This document shows, in pieces, positions 8,924 to 19,600 of a stretch of 64,000 nucleotides of DNA (the stretch's first letter is position 1; each line of letters opens with the position of its first letter). This DNA is from VGRW01 sp041498295 (GTDB taxonomy: Bacteria > Myxococcota_A > UBA9160 > SZUA-336), in assembly GCA_041498295.1 (NCBI GenBank), contig JBGQIB010000001.1:21436-85435 (forward strand), written 5' to 3'. A program made the position numbers and the translations under genes. The notes below the pieces were generated by a model. It worked only from the letters and a program-made list of their open reading frames with translations, ran no database searches and was not told where the DNA came from.

Positions 8924-10339
8924 TCAAAGGCCCGAGCCGGATCCCTGCGGGCGCGGCTGCGACAGATCGTCGGCAGAGCAGACGAGATTCCGGCCGAGCG
9001 CCTTCCCGAGATACATCGCCTTGTCGGCCAGATCGAGCAGCCGCTCGCGGCTCTCGCCGTGCATCGGGAACGTGGCGACGCCGATGGAGATGGTGAGTCG
9101 AACGTCGAGACCGCGCTCGGCGCCGAACGGGTGATCGGCGACCGATTGGCGGATGCGGTCGGCGACGGAGAGCGCGCCGTCGAGGCCCGTGTCGACGAGC
9201 AGGATCGTGAACTCGTCACCGCCGTAGCGGCCGACGGTATCGATCGCGCGCACTGAATCCTGCAACAGCGCGCCCAGCTCGCGCAGCACGCGCGAGCCGA
9301 TCAGGTGACCGAAGCGGTCGTTCACCGCCTTGAAGCGGTCGAGGTCAAGGAACAGCACGGAGAGCTTGCTCTGTGCGCGCGACGCGCGATTCACTTCCCG
9401 GTCGAGCGCCGCGAGCAGATAGCGCGCGTTGTACAGGCCGGTGACGTCGTCGACGAACGCCTTCTCGCGCGCCTGAAGGAAACGCTCCGAGTTGATGAGC
9501 GCGAGCTCGGCTTGCTCGACGACGAGCTCCGCTCGCTCCAAGTCGTCGCGCGCGAACGCCCGGCCGTCGGAGAAGAGCCAGATGCCGCCCGCGATGCGGC
9601 CCTCGACGCGCACTGGAAGCGCGAGCAGCTGGCCCTCCTCGAGACCGAACTGCGCGAGCGCCGGCGACATGTCTTCGAGCGCCGAGACGGCCGTACGCTC
9701 GAGCTCCGTCGGATCGAAGAGCTTCCCCTCCTCGATCAGGCCGCGCAGCTCGCCCGTGCGCTCCGTCGCGAAGCCGCGCAGCTCGACGCCTTCGCCCACG
9801 TGCGACGGCAGATCGACCAGCCGCGCGATCGCACGCGTGCGCCCAGTGACTCGTAGGACGATGTCGAGCGCGAGCGGTAGGACATCGCCACTCTCGAGAC
9901 AGGACGCGAGCGGGCGCGCCGCCTCGAACGCCTGGATGCAACCCCGGAGTGACTCGTTCTCGTCGATCAAGCGGCGGCGAAGCAAGGTGCGCTTCACCCC
10001 GTAGGTGATCTCGGGCGCCGACACCGGCTTGCGCAGGTAGTCGGCCGCGCCGAGGCGCATCGCCTGCAGCGCGCTCTCGAGCGACGCGTAGCCGGTGAGC
10101 ACGATGACCTCGGTGTGCGGCGAGGCGCGCTTCACGCGCTCGAGCAGCTCCAGCCCGTCCATCTCGCGCATCGAGAGGTCGGTGATGACCAGGTCGAACG
10201 GGCCTTCGTCGCCCAGGCGCGACAGCGCCTCGCGGCCCGAGGCGGCGGTGGCGACGCGGAAGCCCTCCTGGACGAGCGCGTCTCGCGTCATCTCGCGAAT
10301 CAGGCGGTCGTCATCGACCACCAGCACACGCTTGTCCAC
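8924..10339 (-). CDS. Response regulator with GGDEF domain (diguanylate cyclase)
   Basis: A 471-residue two-component output protein that should synthesise cyclic di-GMP. Residues 1-120 are a receiver domain: acidic pocket VVDDDRLIR, phospho-acceptor Asp in DLVITDLS, and the conserved lysine in LRKPVS. A central 150-residue region resembles a GAF sensor. The C-terminal GGDEF domain has an intact active site, YGGDEFTIL, preceded five residues earlier by RAID, the product-inhibition I-site pattern RxxD. The GTG start is placed at VDKRVLVVDDD, because the upstream frame is low-complexity. Its kinase partner is not adjacent. Cyclic di-GMP often controls exopolysaccharide, so a link to the locus at 41-64 kb is possible but unproven. 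Confidence 0.9.
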   Translation of the reverse strand: MDKRVLVVDDDRLIREMTRDALVQEGFRVATAASGREALSRLGDEGPFDLVITDLSMREMDGLELLERVKRASPHTEVIVLTGYASLESALQAMRLGAADYLRKPVSAPEITYGVKRTLLRRRLIDENESLRGCIQAFEAARPLASCLESGDVLPLALDIVLRVTGRTRAIARLVDLPSHVGEGVELRGFATERTGELRGLIEEGKLFDPTELERTAVSALEDMSPALAQFGLEEGQLLALPVRVEGRIAGGIWLFSDGRAFARDDLERAELVVEQAELALINSERFLQAREKAFVDDVTGLYNARYLLAALDREVNRASRAQSKLSVLFLDLDRFKAVNDRFGHLIGSRVLRELGALLQDSVRAIDTVGRYGGDEFTILLVDTGLDGALSVADRIRQSVADHPFGAERGLDVRLTISIGVATFPMHGESRERLLDLADKAMYLGKALGRNLVCSADDLSQPRPQGSGSGL

Positions 10340-10403
10340 GCCTGGGCCCCTCCGCTCGCGAGTCTCCGTTGCGCAGAATCGGCCCCGAATAGAGCGGAGT
10401 TGA

Positions 10404-10419
10404 GACACCGTTCGGTGTC
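10404..10419. terminator. Short perfect hairpin downstream of purN
   Basis: GACACCG-TT-CGGTGTC forms a 7-bp perfect inverted repeat 27 bases after the purN stop codon and 65 bases before the GGDEF gene start. There is no T-tract. It may be a weak terminator, an attenuator between the two genes or an operator dyad. Confidence 0.35.
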
Positions 10420-10445
10420 GCTGGCGCGGGCGAACCGGGGCGTCG

Positions 10446-11060
10446 TCAGGGGCGGATCCTGACGCGCCTGCCCACGATCGAGAGGCGCCCCTCCGCGTGC
10501 AGCTGCACGGCGCGGGGGTAGAGCTCGTACTCGACCGCCGCGACGCGCTCGGCAAGCGTTGCGGGCGTGTCGTTCTCACGCACGTCGATCGCTTGTTGCA
10601 GGATGATCGGCCCCGAGTCGTACTGCTCGTCGCAGTAGTGAATCGTCGCGCCGGTCACCTTCGCGCCGTAGTCCAGCACCGCTCGATGGACTCGCTCGCC
10701 GTAGAAGCCCTGGCCACAGAACGCCGGGATCAGCGCGGGGTGAGTGTTCATCGCGCGCCCGTTGTAGCCGCGCAGCTCGATTCTCGAGAGAAAGCCCGCC
10801 AGCACGAGAAGCTCGGGCGGATCCTTTGCGAGCACGGCATGGAGCGCGTCGTTGAACGCGCGCTCTTCGCGGTGCTCCTTGCGAGACACGACGTGCGCGG
10901 TGATTCCATGTCGGCGCGCCCGCTCGAGTCCTGGGGCCTCTGGCTTGGACGAGATCACCGCGGTGAACTCGACGTCGAGGGCGCCCTTCGCGCGCTCGGC
11001 GACGAGGCGCTCGAAGGTCGTGCCTCGGCCGGAGAGCAGTACCGCGATGCGGAGGGTCAC
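10446..11060 (-). CDS. purN: Phosphoribosylglycinamide formyltransferase
   Basis: Folate-dependent GAR transformylase (third step of purine synthesis), 204 residues. The N-terminal fold is IAVLLSGRGTTFERLV. The catalytic Asn-His pair is in MNTHPALIPAF and the active-site Asp in CDEQYDSGPIILQQ, where the family often has VDE. No other purine gene is next to it. The region between its ATG and the upstream gene's stop carries two strong hairpins. Confidence 0.93.
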   Translation of the reverse strand: MTLRIAVLLSGRGTTFERLVAERAKGALDVEFTAVISSKPEAPGLERARRHGITAHVVSRKEHREERAFNDALHAVLAKDPPELLVLAGFLSRIELRGYNGRAMNTHPALIPAFCGQGFYGERVHRAVLDYGAKVTGATIHYCDEQYDSGPIILQQAIDVRENDTPATLAERVAAVEYELYPRAVQLHAEGRLSIVGRRVRIRP

Positions 11061-11081
11061 TCGCGAAGCCTAGCGGACGGA

Positions 11082-11102
11082 GCGTGGGCAGGGTGCCCAC
11101 GC
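11082..11102. terminator. Perfect 9-bp hairpin upstream of purN
   Basis: GCGTGGGCA-GGG-TGCCCACGC is a perfect 9-bp inverted repeat with a three-base loop, 22 bases before the purN start. It could reduce read-through from the upstream operon or fold in the purN leader. Confidence 0.4.
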
Positions 11103-11117
11103 GATGATCGGGAAGCG

Positions 11118-11152
11118 GAGGCGCCTTCCGACTCGTCACCGGAAGGCGCCTC
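11118..11152. terminator. Strong 13-bp hairpin ending the envelope operon
   Basis: GAGGCGCCTTCCG and its exact reverse complement CGGAAGGCGCCTC flank a nine-base loop, 22 bases after the stop of the giant outer-membrane protein gene. No U-run follows on either strand. Its position makes it the likely transcription end or mRNA 3' stabiliser of the three-gene operon. Confidence 0.55.
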
Positions 11153-11174
11153 ACTCATCCCTTCCCGAAGGAAG

Positions 11175-14100
11175 CTACCAGGTGTAGCGGAAGCGGAGCT
11201 CCGCCTGATCGCGGTTCAGCACGGGTGCGGCGCCGCGGCCGAGAACCGCGCTGTTGTATTGCTCGATCGACCCATACTGGGCGATCGGGAAGTACGCGCC
11301 CTGCGCGGTGGATACGTGACCGAAGAAGTTCGAATACCCGATGCTGGTCGAGAACGCGTCATTCCACCGGTACGAGAGACCCGTGAGTACGGCCGCCTGT
11401 TCCTCCAGCGGCCAGTACACCATCGACACGCGCGGCGCGAGCCGATCCTGGAAGTAGCCGGTGAAGAACGTGAGCACCATCTGGGTCGAGAACGGACCCA
11501 CCGAGGTCTGATACATCCCGTCGTTGTTGCGCCTGCCGCCGACGTAGTTCGGGAGGTAGCGCACGAACATCTGGAAGTTCAGGAAGAAGCTGCGGTTCGG
11601 GTTCAGGAAGTTGAAGAACGTCGGGCGGTCGACGGAGAGCGAGAGCACCATCTCGTCGGACTGCGACAGACCCGAGAACTCCTGAGTGTTCGCGAACAGC
11701 TTGCGCGCCATCCACGAGAACTCGACGCCCCAGCTCGTCTTCGTGACGTCCTCCGCGAAGTCGAGACCGAACCCGAACACGTTCTTCTTCTGGTAGCGCA
11801 AGGACACCTGGCGGCCGCCCTGCCACAGGAAGTCGCGGCGCCCGAAGCGACCGTCGCCGCCCGCCTTCTTGATCGGCAGTGTCTGGGTCGTGCCGCCGAC
11901 GATTCCCGCGACCGTCTTGCAGAACACTGGTGAGCGCGGCGGCAGGCCGTTCGGGAACTTCGCCTTGAACTTCGCGCTGCCGGGCGCTTCGTCGAGCCGG
12001 TACGGATCGTACTGCGCCGCGTCCTGGAGGACGTCGCCGCGCAGGCCGCTGCCGCACAGGATGTTGTCATCCGTAATCGGGCCAGAGCTGTAGTCGTCGA
12101 GGCCGTCCCAGATCCCGTCCTTGTCCTGGTCGAGGTCGCTTATGCCATCGGCGTTGATATCGCGCGGCAGCTTCACAGTCACTTCGCTCCTTCCGAAGAG
12201 CTCTTCGCGCTGCGGCTTGGTCATCTGCACGTGGTGCTCTACCCCTGCGGAGTCGACGACGCTGACGATTTGGCCGGAGAAGAGCAGGCTCAGCTTCTTG
12301 AGATCCGCCTGCTGGAGGGCCGCGAGATTCACCTTGCGCGCTCCGATGGTGGTCGGCGGGAGGTTCGGGTCGTTCGGCTCGTCGACCTCCGCGACCGTGA
12401 AGCCGATCGGCAGGTCGATCACGAGCGGCAGCTTGGACTTTGTGTCCGTGGGATCGTGCAGGGTCGCGCTGACGTCGTAGAGACACTGCGCGGTCCTCTT
12501 GCACTCGACGTTCGGGTCGAAGGTCAGGAGGCGGGTGAGGGCCTCTTGCTTGTCGGCCGGGGCCACGATCAGAGCGTTGTCTCCCACGCGCCGCGCGGGC
12601 ATGACCTCGAAGTCGACCTCGTCGTCTCGGAACACCATCTGGTTTCGCGTGAAGATGCCGTCCGGGCCAGAGATCGGGTCCCCGTGGGCTTGCTTCGCGG
12701 TGCTGCCGCTGCCCCAGTTCGAGAGCTCGGTGAGGCTCTCGGGTGGATCGAAGATGCGATCGAAGCCGATGATCTCGCCCGCGATCAGCAGGCGTTCGAA
12801 GTTCGCCGACGCGGTCTCGAGCGCCGTGCAGCCGTGGTTGAAGGGGGTGCTCGAGACGGCGGCATCGAGGGTGTTCATCCAGCGCCCGCAGTACTCGCCG
12901 TCGATCTGAGAGTAGGACGTCGCTGCCCCGGTCTGGTTCTTGTCGATGAAGTTCCACTGGTTGAGCGGGCTCGAGAGATCGAACGGGTTGTTCGGGTCGT
13001 TCTCGAAGACGATGGCTCCGAACTTCTTCCTGGCCTCCGGGTCCACCTTCCACGGCATCGGCTCGACCCAGCCGTCGGCCTGCTTCGGGTCGTTCGGGTC
13101 GTTCTGGAACTCCGCGCGGCCGACCCGGCCCAAGTCGATCACTTGCTGGGGCGTGATGTCGAGGTAGTGGCCGCGCTCGATTTGTGCGGGGGGGAGCCCT
13201 GGAATCGGGATGAACACTACGGTGCCGTCGCGGCTGTAGTTGATCCCGGGCTCGTACACGAGCTGTCCCTTCGGGCCCACCCGCGTTCCGACCAGGGCAC
13301 CCGGCGAGACCGCCTTCAGGCCGGTGAACTCCTGCGTAACGACGCTGGCGTCGGCGTTCATCAGATCGATGCCACCGAACTGATCACCGGGGCGGCGCTT
13401 CAGGGACGCCAGGATCGCCGGGTCGAGCGCCCAGACTTGTGCCTGTGCCGAGCTGCAAGGGGATGCGTATGCCGCGCCGCAGCCGAGTAGAGCCGCCTGT
13501 TCGGGCAGGAGGTTGAGTCCGAGGTCCTGATCGAATGAGTCCTGACGCCCCTTCGGATTGACCGCCAGGAACTCGGTCTCCAGGAAGGAACCGAGCTGCT
13601 GCCCGACGTTGTCGTAACCGTTGGGCTGGGTGCGAATCGTGTCGGTGCCGTCGAGCACGAGGGCGCCGAGACCGCCCAGGCCACCGAGGATATTGGAAAT
13701 GAAGCCGAACGTACCCGGGTTGTTCAGGCGGTCGAAGGCGCAGTAGCCCTCGTCCTGGTCGAACGTGTAGGCGCAGATCGAGTGGAAGAGTGTCTGGTTT
13801 ACGTTGTGCAGCGAGGCGATCGCCTCGGGAGCGCGCAGGTGCTGGCGGCCGTTCTCGGGATTATTGGGGTCGTTCGGGTCGTTGAACGGGTTGCCCCAGA
13901 GCAAGCAATGGCCACCGCTCGCGAAGGTGTCGTCGCCATCGCCCGGGATACCGTTCGGACCGACGGCCTGTCCTTTCGCGTTCTTGCGGATGGTGCACTG
14001 CCCGCCCGCGCGCGTGGCCGTCGAGAGCGGGGCGCCCGTGGAAAAATCCGCCGTTCGCTCGTACTGCTGTACCAAGTTGAGATAGAAGCCATCATCCCAG

Positions 14101-16535
14101 CCCCAGAAGTCGGAGACCGCGAACGTGAAGCGATCCAAGCGACCCTCGAGGCGGGCGCCGTAGTCCCAGGTCGCCCAGCTGTTGTAGTCGTGGTTGGGCC
14201 GCTGTTCGCCGGCGACGCCGATGGCCGCGAGGCCTGACGCCATCGCGCCGAAGCTCTTCAGGCAGATCAAGTCGACGGCGCCGCCTTCGCCGCACTTGCC
14301 GAGGTCGGTGGGCGTGAATTTGTTGAAGATCCAAAGAAGCTCGAGACGCAGGTCCTCGATTGGACCTACCCGCATGAACATCTCGGGCGAGATCGTGACG
14401 TCTGCCGCCCACTGACCGACGCGCTGCTCTTCGAGCGGACCGAACAGGCCGTTGCCGATGTCGAGCGGGTTGTTGCGGTCCTGGTTGCGGAACAGCTCGG
14501 TCTTGCCCCAGATCACGATCAACTTGCCGACACGCGCGAACACCTGGCTGTCCGCCATCTCGAACTCGAGATAGCCCTCGGCGAACTCGTGCTCCTGCTG
14601 GCTCGCGCCGTGGTTCCACGCCAGCTCGTCCTCGTTGAATTTCAGGTCGAGCTGCGACACCACGGCCTTGTGAGTGGCATAGAAGTTGGCCGTGCCCGGC
14701 GCCTGGAAGTCGATCCCGTTGCCCTTCTGCCGCGGCCGCGCGGGAATCTGGAAGCCGTCGCTGTCGCTGTAGAGGAGGAGGTCCGTGGCGTCGAGCGGTT
14801 CGTTGGAGGCCTGCGCCGGGCGAGCGCGGATATCTGCCAAGAGACTCAGCACCTCGTACTGAACCTGCCTTGATTTGGTGGCGTTGACCTGGATGCAGCG
14901 GCCGTCGCCGTTGACGCCGATGTTGGGTGTCGAGGTGAAGTTCGCGCGCGAGAGCGCGCCGCAGCCGGCGGCAGACGCTTGCGCGGTGATGTCGGCGCCA
15001 TTGGTTGCCGTGCACTTCTTCGTCACCAGGTTGAACGTGCCGCCGATCCCGCCGGTTGAGGTCTGGCAGCCCTGTAGGGTCACGTAGTCAGGGTTGTACT
15101 CACCGTACAGCTCGACTGTCTTGGAGATGCTCGGGTTGTTCGCCGTCGGCACCGTGATCTGAGCCGTATCCGAGAACACGTGGATTCCGCTGTCGCTCAC
15201 GTTGAATCGATCGGTCGGGATCGGCGCTGCGAGCGTGTAGCCCGCGGCCTGCCCGGTTGGGTTGTTCGCGACGAACGGCAGATCGTCCGCGGTGTCGCGA
15301 ATGCCATCGGGCCCGATGAAATACGGATCCGACCTCTTCACCGTGATGGAAGGAACGATGATCTTATTCCCGTCCGCGTCGATAATCGTCGGCGCGCCGA
15401 CGACGTCCGCGCTGAGATCATCCGCGACACCAGTCTCGTACTGTCCGAACCAGTTCAGGCCTCCGGCATTCGCGAAGTAGCCCTTCGGATTGATCGGGGT
15501 GTTGATCGTGGCCAGGAACGGCGTAATCGCGCTCCCGATCTTGTTCGAGCCCCACTTCGCCGTGAGCAGCTGCGGGGACAGCGCCTTCGAGAAGATCGCG
15601 AAGCGGTTGGGATCGGGGCGGGTGCCGAGAAGCTCCGGGATGTTGGCGTCGAAGGTGGTCTGTGTCGTGCCGAGAATCGCGTCGGCCTCCGCGGTCGCCG
15701 CCTGCGCCGCGGCCTGGTCGCCGGCTTTCTGGGCCAGCGAGGCCTGGACGATCAACGTGCGCCGCAGCGACTCCTGCGTGATCGAGAGCGTATTGCCTCC
15801 GATCAGGAGGTTCCGCAGGCGGTTGAACTCGCCTTCACCGATCGTCGGGCGCGCCGAGCTGAGCAGTGACTCGCGCGAGAGGCGCGAGAAGTCGCCGCTG
15901 CGAACCTCGATGAACTGAGGTAGACCCGGCTTCAGCGGGCCGTCGAGCGGTGTGCGCTGATTCAGGTTGCAGAAGGCCGCCAGCGGGAACGGGTTCTGGA
16001 AGATGCCCGGCGGGTTCTCGCACTCGCGGTAGCGCCGCCCCGGGTTGTACTCCTTCCGGGCGTCCGTGAGCGTTCCGGGAACGTAGATCTGTTTCAGCAA
16101 GCCGCCGAAGAACGGGGACGGGTTCTGGACGCCCGCCTGCAGGCTCGCGGGTTGGCGAACGGCTTTGCGCGAGGCGTCGCCGTACGAGTCCGCGGCGTTG
16201 AACAGGCCGCAGGCTCGCGTATAGATGCAGTCGTAGCTCGCGAGCACGCGCGTGAACATGAACATCGAGTCGAACGGCCCGAAGCCGTCCGGGAAGAGCG
16301 ACAACTCGAACTCGACCGAGAGCACGTGCCGGAACTGCGAGAACGTGACGGAGTTTGCCGGCAGGTCTTCGCCAGTGAACAGCAAGCGCGCCTCGTAGAA
16401 GCCGTGAATCGAGAACTTCCGCTCTCCGGGCAGATCCCACTCGAACGCCTTCGCGCGGTTCGCCAGGCCGACGCCCGTGATCAGGATACCGAGGACCAGA
16501 GCAGCAAGTCTGCCCGCAGCTAGCCTTCCCCTCAT
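11175..16535 (-). CDS. Very large DUF1302-like outer-membrane beta-barrel protein
   Basis: A 1786-residue exported protein. The N-terminus is a signal peptide ending at about NRAKA, followed by FEWDLPGERKFSIHGFYEARLLF, the pattern of DUF1302 family outer-membrane proteins. The family is typically 500-700 residues, so this one is about three times as long. The C-terminal 350 residues look like alternating amphipathic strands and end in RFRYTW, an aromatic terminus as in barrel substrates of BAM. The middle contains EF-hand-like INADGISDLDQDKDGIWDG (about 1456-1480) and four Asn-Asp-Pro clusters (about 880, 1142, 1175 and 1383). It is the last gene of an operon with an RND permease and a YCF48-like lipoprotein. 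I infer a role in moving a hydrophobic substrate across the envelope. AGAGGGGA precedes the ATG. Confidence 0.8.
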   Translation of the reverse strand: MRGRLAAGRLAALVLGILITGVGLANRAKAFEWDLPGERKFSIHGFYEARLLFTGEDLPANSVTFSQFRHVLSVEFELSLFPDGFGPFDSMFMFTRVLASYDCIYTRACGLFNAADSYGDASRKAVRQPASLQAGVQNPSPFFGGLLKQIYVPGTLTDARKEYNPGRRYRECENPPGIFQNPFPLAAFCNLNQRTPLDGPLKPGLPQFIEVRSGDFSRLSRESLLSSARPTIGEGEFNRLRNLLIGGNTLSITQESLRRTLIVQASLAQKAGDQAAAQAATAEADAILGTTQTTFDANIPELLGTRPDPNRFAIFSKALSPQLLTAKWGSNKIGSAITPFLATINTPINPKGYFANAGGLNWFGQYETGVADDLSADVVGAPTIIDADGNKIIVPSITVKRSDPYFIGPDGIRDTADDLPFVANNPTGQAAGYTLAAPIPTDRFNVSDSGIHVFSDTAQITVPTANNPSISKTVELYGEYNPDYVTLQGCQTSTGGIGGTFNLVTKKCTATNGADITAQASAAGCGALSRANFTSTPNIGVNGDGRCIQVNATKSRQVQYEVLSLLADIRARPAQASNEPLDATDLLLYSDSDGFQIPARPRQKGNGIDFQAPGTANFYATHKAVVSQLDLKFNEDELAWNHGASQQEHEFAEGYLEFEMADSQVFARVGKLIVIWGKTELFRNQDRNNPLDIGNGLFGPLEEQRVGQWAADVTISPEMFMRVGPIEDLRLELLWIFNKFTPTDLGKCGEGGAVDLICLKSFGAMASGLAAIGVAGEQRPNHDYNSWATWDYGARLEGRLDRFTFAVSDFWGWDDGFYLNLVQQYERTADFSTGAPLSTATRAGGQCTIRKNAKGQAVGPNGIPGDGDDTFASGGHCLLWGNPFNDPNDPNNPENGRQHLRAPEAIASLHNVNQTLFHSICAYTFDQDEGYCAFDRLNNPGTFGFISNILGGLGGLGALVLDGTDTIRTQPNGYDNVGQQLGSFLETEFLAVNPKGRQDSFDQDLGLNLLPEQAALLGCGAAYASPCSSAQAQVWALDPAILASLKRRPGDQFGGIDLMNADASVVTQEFTGLKAVSPGALVGTRVGPKGQLVYEPGINYSRDGTVVFIPIPGLPPAQIERGHYLDITPQQVIDLGRVGRAEFQNDPNDPKQADGWVEPMPWKVDPEARKKFGAIVFENDPNNPFDLSSPLNQWNFIDKNQTGAATSYSQIDGEYCGRWMNTLDAAVSSTPFNHGCTALETASANFERLLIAGEIIGFDRIFDPPESLTELSNWGSGSTAKQAHGDPISGPDGIFTRNQMVFRDDEVDFEVMPARRVGDNALIVAPADKQEALTRLLTFDPNVECKRTAQCLYDVSATLHDPTDTKSKLPLVIDLPIGFTVAEVDEPNDPNLPPTTIGARKVNLAALQQADLKKLSLLFSGQIVSVVDSAGVEHHVQMTKPQREELFGRSEVTVKLPRDINADGISDLDQDKDGIWDGLDDYSSGPITDDNILCGSGLRGDVLQDAAQYDPYRLDEAPGSAKFKAKFPNGLPPRSPVFCKTVAGIVGGTTQTLPIKKAGGDGRFGRRDFLWQGGRQVSLRYQKKNVFGFGLDFAEDVTKTSWGVEFSWMARKLFANTQEFSGLSQSDEMVLSLSVDRPTFFNFLNPNRSFFLNFQMFVRYLPNYVGGRRNNDGMYQTSVGPFSTQMVLTFFTGYFQDRLAPRVSMVYWPLEEQAAVLTGLSYRWNDAFSTSIGYSNFFGHVSTAQGAYFPIAQYGSIEQYNSAVLGRGAAPVLNRDQAELRFRYTW

Positions 16536-16603
16536 CGCATTCCCCTCTCTACCTTCCTTGCACTTGCGACCGCGGCGCTTCCCTCACACCGCGATTGCGA
16601 CGT

Positions 16604-19600
16604 TCAGCCTGCTCTGGCCGCAATTGGAAGCGGCTCGGAGTTACCCAAGTGATGTTGCTGCGTGACCTCGCTAAGTGACGCGGCGAAGAATTTCGGGCGA
16701 AAGATCGAGAAGCACGCCGGGACCAGATAGATCGCCCCGAGCATGTTCACGAACATCAGGATCGAGAGGAGTTGCGCCATCTCGGCCTGAAAACGGAGGC
16801 CGCTGAAGGCCCATGCGACGATCCCGCCGATCACGGTCGTCGCGGTAAACGACACGGCCATGCCCGTGGTTCGGATCGCGCGCCGGATCGCCTCGTCCAG
16901 ATCGCCGAGCCAGGAGTACTCCTGGCGAATGCGATCGGTGGTGTAGAAGGCGTAGTCGACGCCCACCCCGACACCGACCGATTGCACCGGCAACGTCTGG
17001 ATCGTGAGCCCGGTCTCGCGCCACGCCATCCAGGCGAGCGAACCGATGGTCGCAGTCGCGAGGCTGAACACGATCACGAGCCCCGCGATGTTCGAGCGGT
17101 AGCTGATTGCGACGAACAGGTAACAGATCAGGAAGATCAACAGGATGTTCGCGACGTGTCCGCGCTCGACTTCCTCGTTCACGGCCGCGTACACGCCCAT
17201 GATGCCGCCCGCGAGCACGAACTCCGCGCCGCGCGTGTAGGTGTTCGTGCGCTGCGGGTCGAACGACTTGTCGTTGAACTTCGTGTTCCGAGTCCAGAGC
17301 TCGTACCCGCAGTACGTCCGGCAGTAGCGGAGTGTCTGCGCGGTGATGTTGCCCTCGTCGTTCTTCCATTCTTCGTCGACGTAGAACTTGCTGCGCTCGA
17401 CGATGTAGTGGACGAGCTCGCCGACGGTCGCGAAGCGCGAGATCGCGTCGCCCGCGGAGCGATCGACCGTCTCGATGCGGTAGTCGTGGTCCGCGGAGAG
17501 TTTCTCGGCGACTTTCTCCAGGCGCTCCGAGTCGAACTCGAGATCCTTGAAGCGGTCACTCGCGGTGACGGGACCGAGCTTTCTTCGCGACTCCGCTTGG
17601 AGCGCCGCGGCGACCTCAGTGAGGACGTCGTCGGCTTTCACGGGCTCCGACCACTTCCCGACTCGGATCGGCTGCTTCGACTGGTAGCCCGTGATCTTCT
17701 GGTCTTCGTTGATGTCCGCGACCTGTACGGTCATCTGCGAGTGTCTCGGGAACAGGATCGGCCCGACGAGGTAGTACGCGGCGTCGAACGGCTCGCCGCG
17801 GTCCTGCACGAGGCGCACGTTGATCCGCCCCATCGGATTCTTCTCGATGAACTCCTGCGCGTAGTGGACCGCGCGCTTGATCGTCGCTCCCTTGTGATCG
17901 CGGAAGTAGAACGTGATGTTCGCGTCCTCGGCGTCGTCCGTGAGATACGGGCGCAGGAAGCCGGGCGCACTGTTCTGCTGCAGCTGAAAGACGATCCCGC
18001 CGATGGTCTGCGCGGCGTCGGGGACGAAGCCCCATTTCGGATCGTTGTAGTGATTCACGAGCCAGTACTGCTTGATGACGTCGACGAGCGAGACGGTCTG
18101 GCCGACGTCCACGTAGCGCTTCATGTAGCGCTGCATCGCTTCCATGCGCTGCAGGACCGCACCGTCCGAGCTCGCGCTCTTGCCGTCGCCGTCGACGAAG
18201 ATCGTCATCTGATCCACGCCGCCGAAGGTCTCGCCGATCTTCCCGGTCGCGACGTTGTACGGGTGATCGGGCCAGAAGACCGGTGAACCGGGGCGACTCT
18301 CTCCGATCGTCGTGTGATACAGCACGTACCAGGTCGCGAGCACGAGACCGAGCGCCGTACCGCCGACGAGCGCCCACTTACTGACTGGGCCGGTGGCGAT
18401 GCGCCCGGTCGTCGTCAGGAAACGCTGCATCCACGCCGGGGTGAAGTGATGGAAGTCGTGCGGCGGCGGCAGGTACGAGATCATGATCGGGTGGAGCATG
18501 ATCACGTTGAAGATGATCGCGACGACCCAGAACGAGCCGAAGATCGACAGGTCGCGCATGGTCTGGATCGTCGTGAGGAAGCAGACCCCGAGGCCCGCTG
18601 CGTCGGCCAGGATGCCGAGCATGCCGGGCAGCATTAGCTTGGCCATCGCGGTAGTCGCGGTCTCGACCTTCGCGGCCTCGAGTTCTTCGGCGCTGAGTGA
18701 GCGGCCGAGCCTGTGCTCGCCCGCCTTGCACGCCATCTCGTAGTCTTCGAAGAAGCGCTCCGCCATCTGGATCGTGTGCGAGATGGAGCGCGCCGTGATG
18801 AGCAGCGGAATCACGAGCACGAGCGGATCGAGCGTGATTCCGACCCAGGCGCAGAAGCCCAAGCCCCAGATCGAAGTCGCCAGACCCGCGACCATCGGGA
18901 TCGCCACGCCGTGCAGCCGGCGGAAGTAAGCCAGCAACAGGAAGAACAGCGCGACGATCGTGACGAGCAGGTAGTAGACGATCTGGAACTGCGAATCGAT
19001 CACGTAGCCCGTCGCCATGGGCGCGCCCGAGATGTAGATTTCTGCGGTGCCGTCGGCCTCTTCCTCCGCCTTCAGGTTCCGGAGGTAGTTGAAGAGCGCC
19101 GTGTAGGCCTCGCGGTTGTCGAGGTTCTGCGTGATGAAGCCGGCGGTGATGAAGCACGCGCGGTGATCGCGCGACACGAGCTGTCCGTAGATCGGGCCGG
19201 GATTCTCGAGGACCTTCTGCTTGAGCTTCGCGAGCTCCCCCGGTTCCTCGGGAGTCTCCTCGATCAGCGGCGTGGCTTCGATCGCGCCGTCGGGCTGGAT
19301 CGTCATCACGCGCGTGTTGATGTGCGTGAGGCTCCGAACCTGGTAGTGATTGACGTTCGGCGCCTGGTCGAGCTTGTCCGTGATGCGAGAGACTTTCTGC
19401 AGAAAGTCGTAGTCGTAGATCTCGCCGTCCTTCTTGATCGCGACGATCGCGATCGTGGAGGCGGATCCGAACTTCCCCGCGAACTTGTCCTGCGCGTGGA
19501 TGTACGGGTGCTCGGGGAAGGTCTTACGCACGTTCGCGTCCATGCGGAAACGCGCCGGCGACCCGAACAGGAGCTTGCCTTCACCGGTCTCGCTGCGCTG

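Noticed and set aside
12231..13490. Plus-strand open frame of 419 codons inside the giant outer-membrane protein gene
   Set aside because: Antisense shadow. The minus frame has a signal peptide, family signature and barrel C-terminus.
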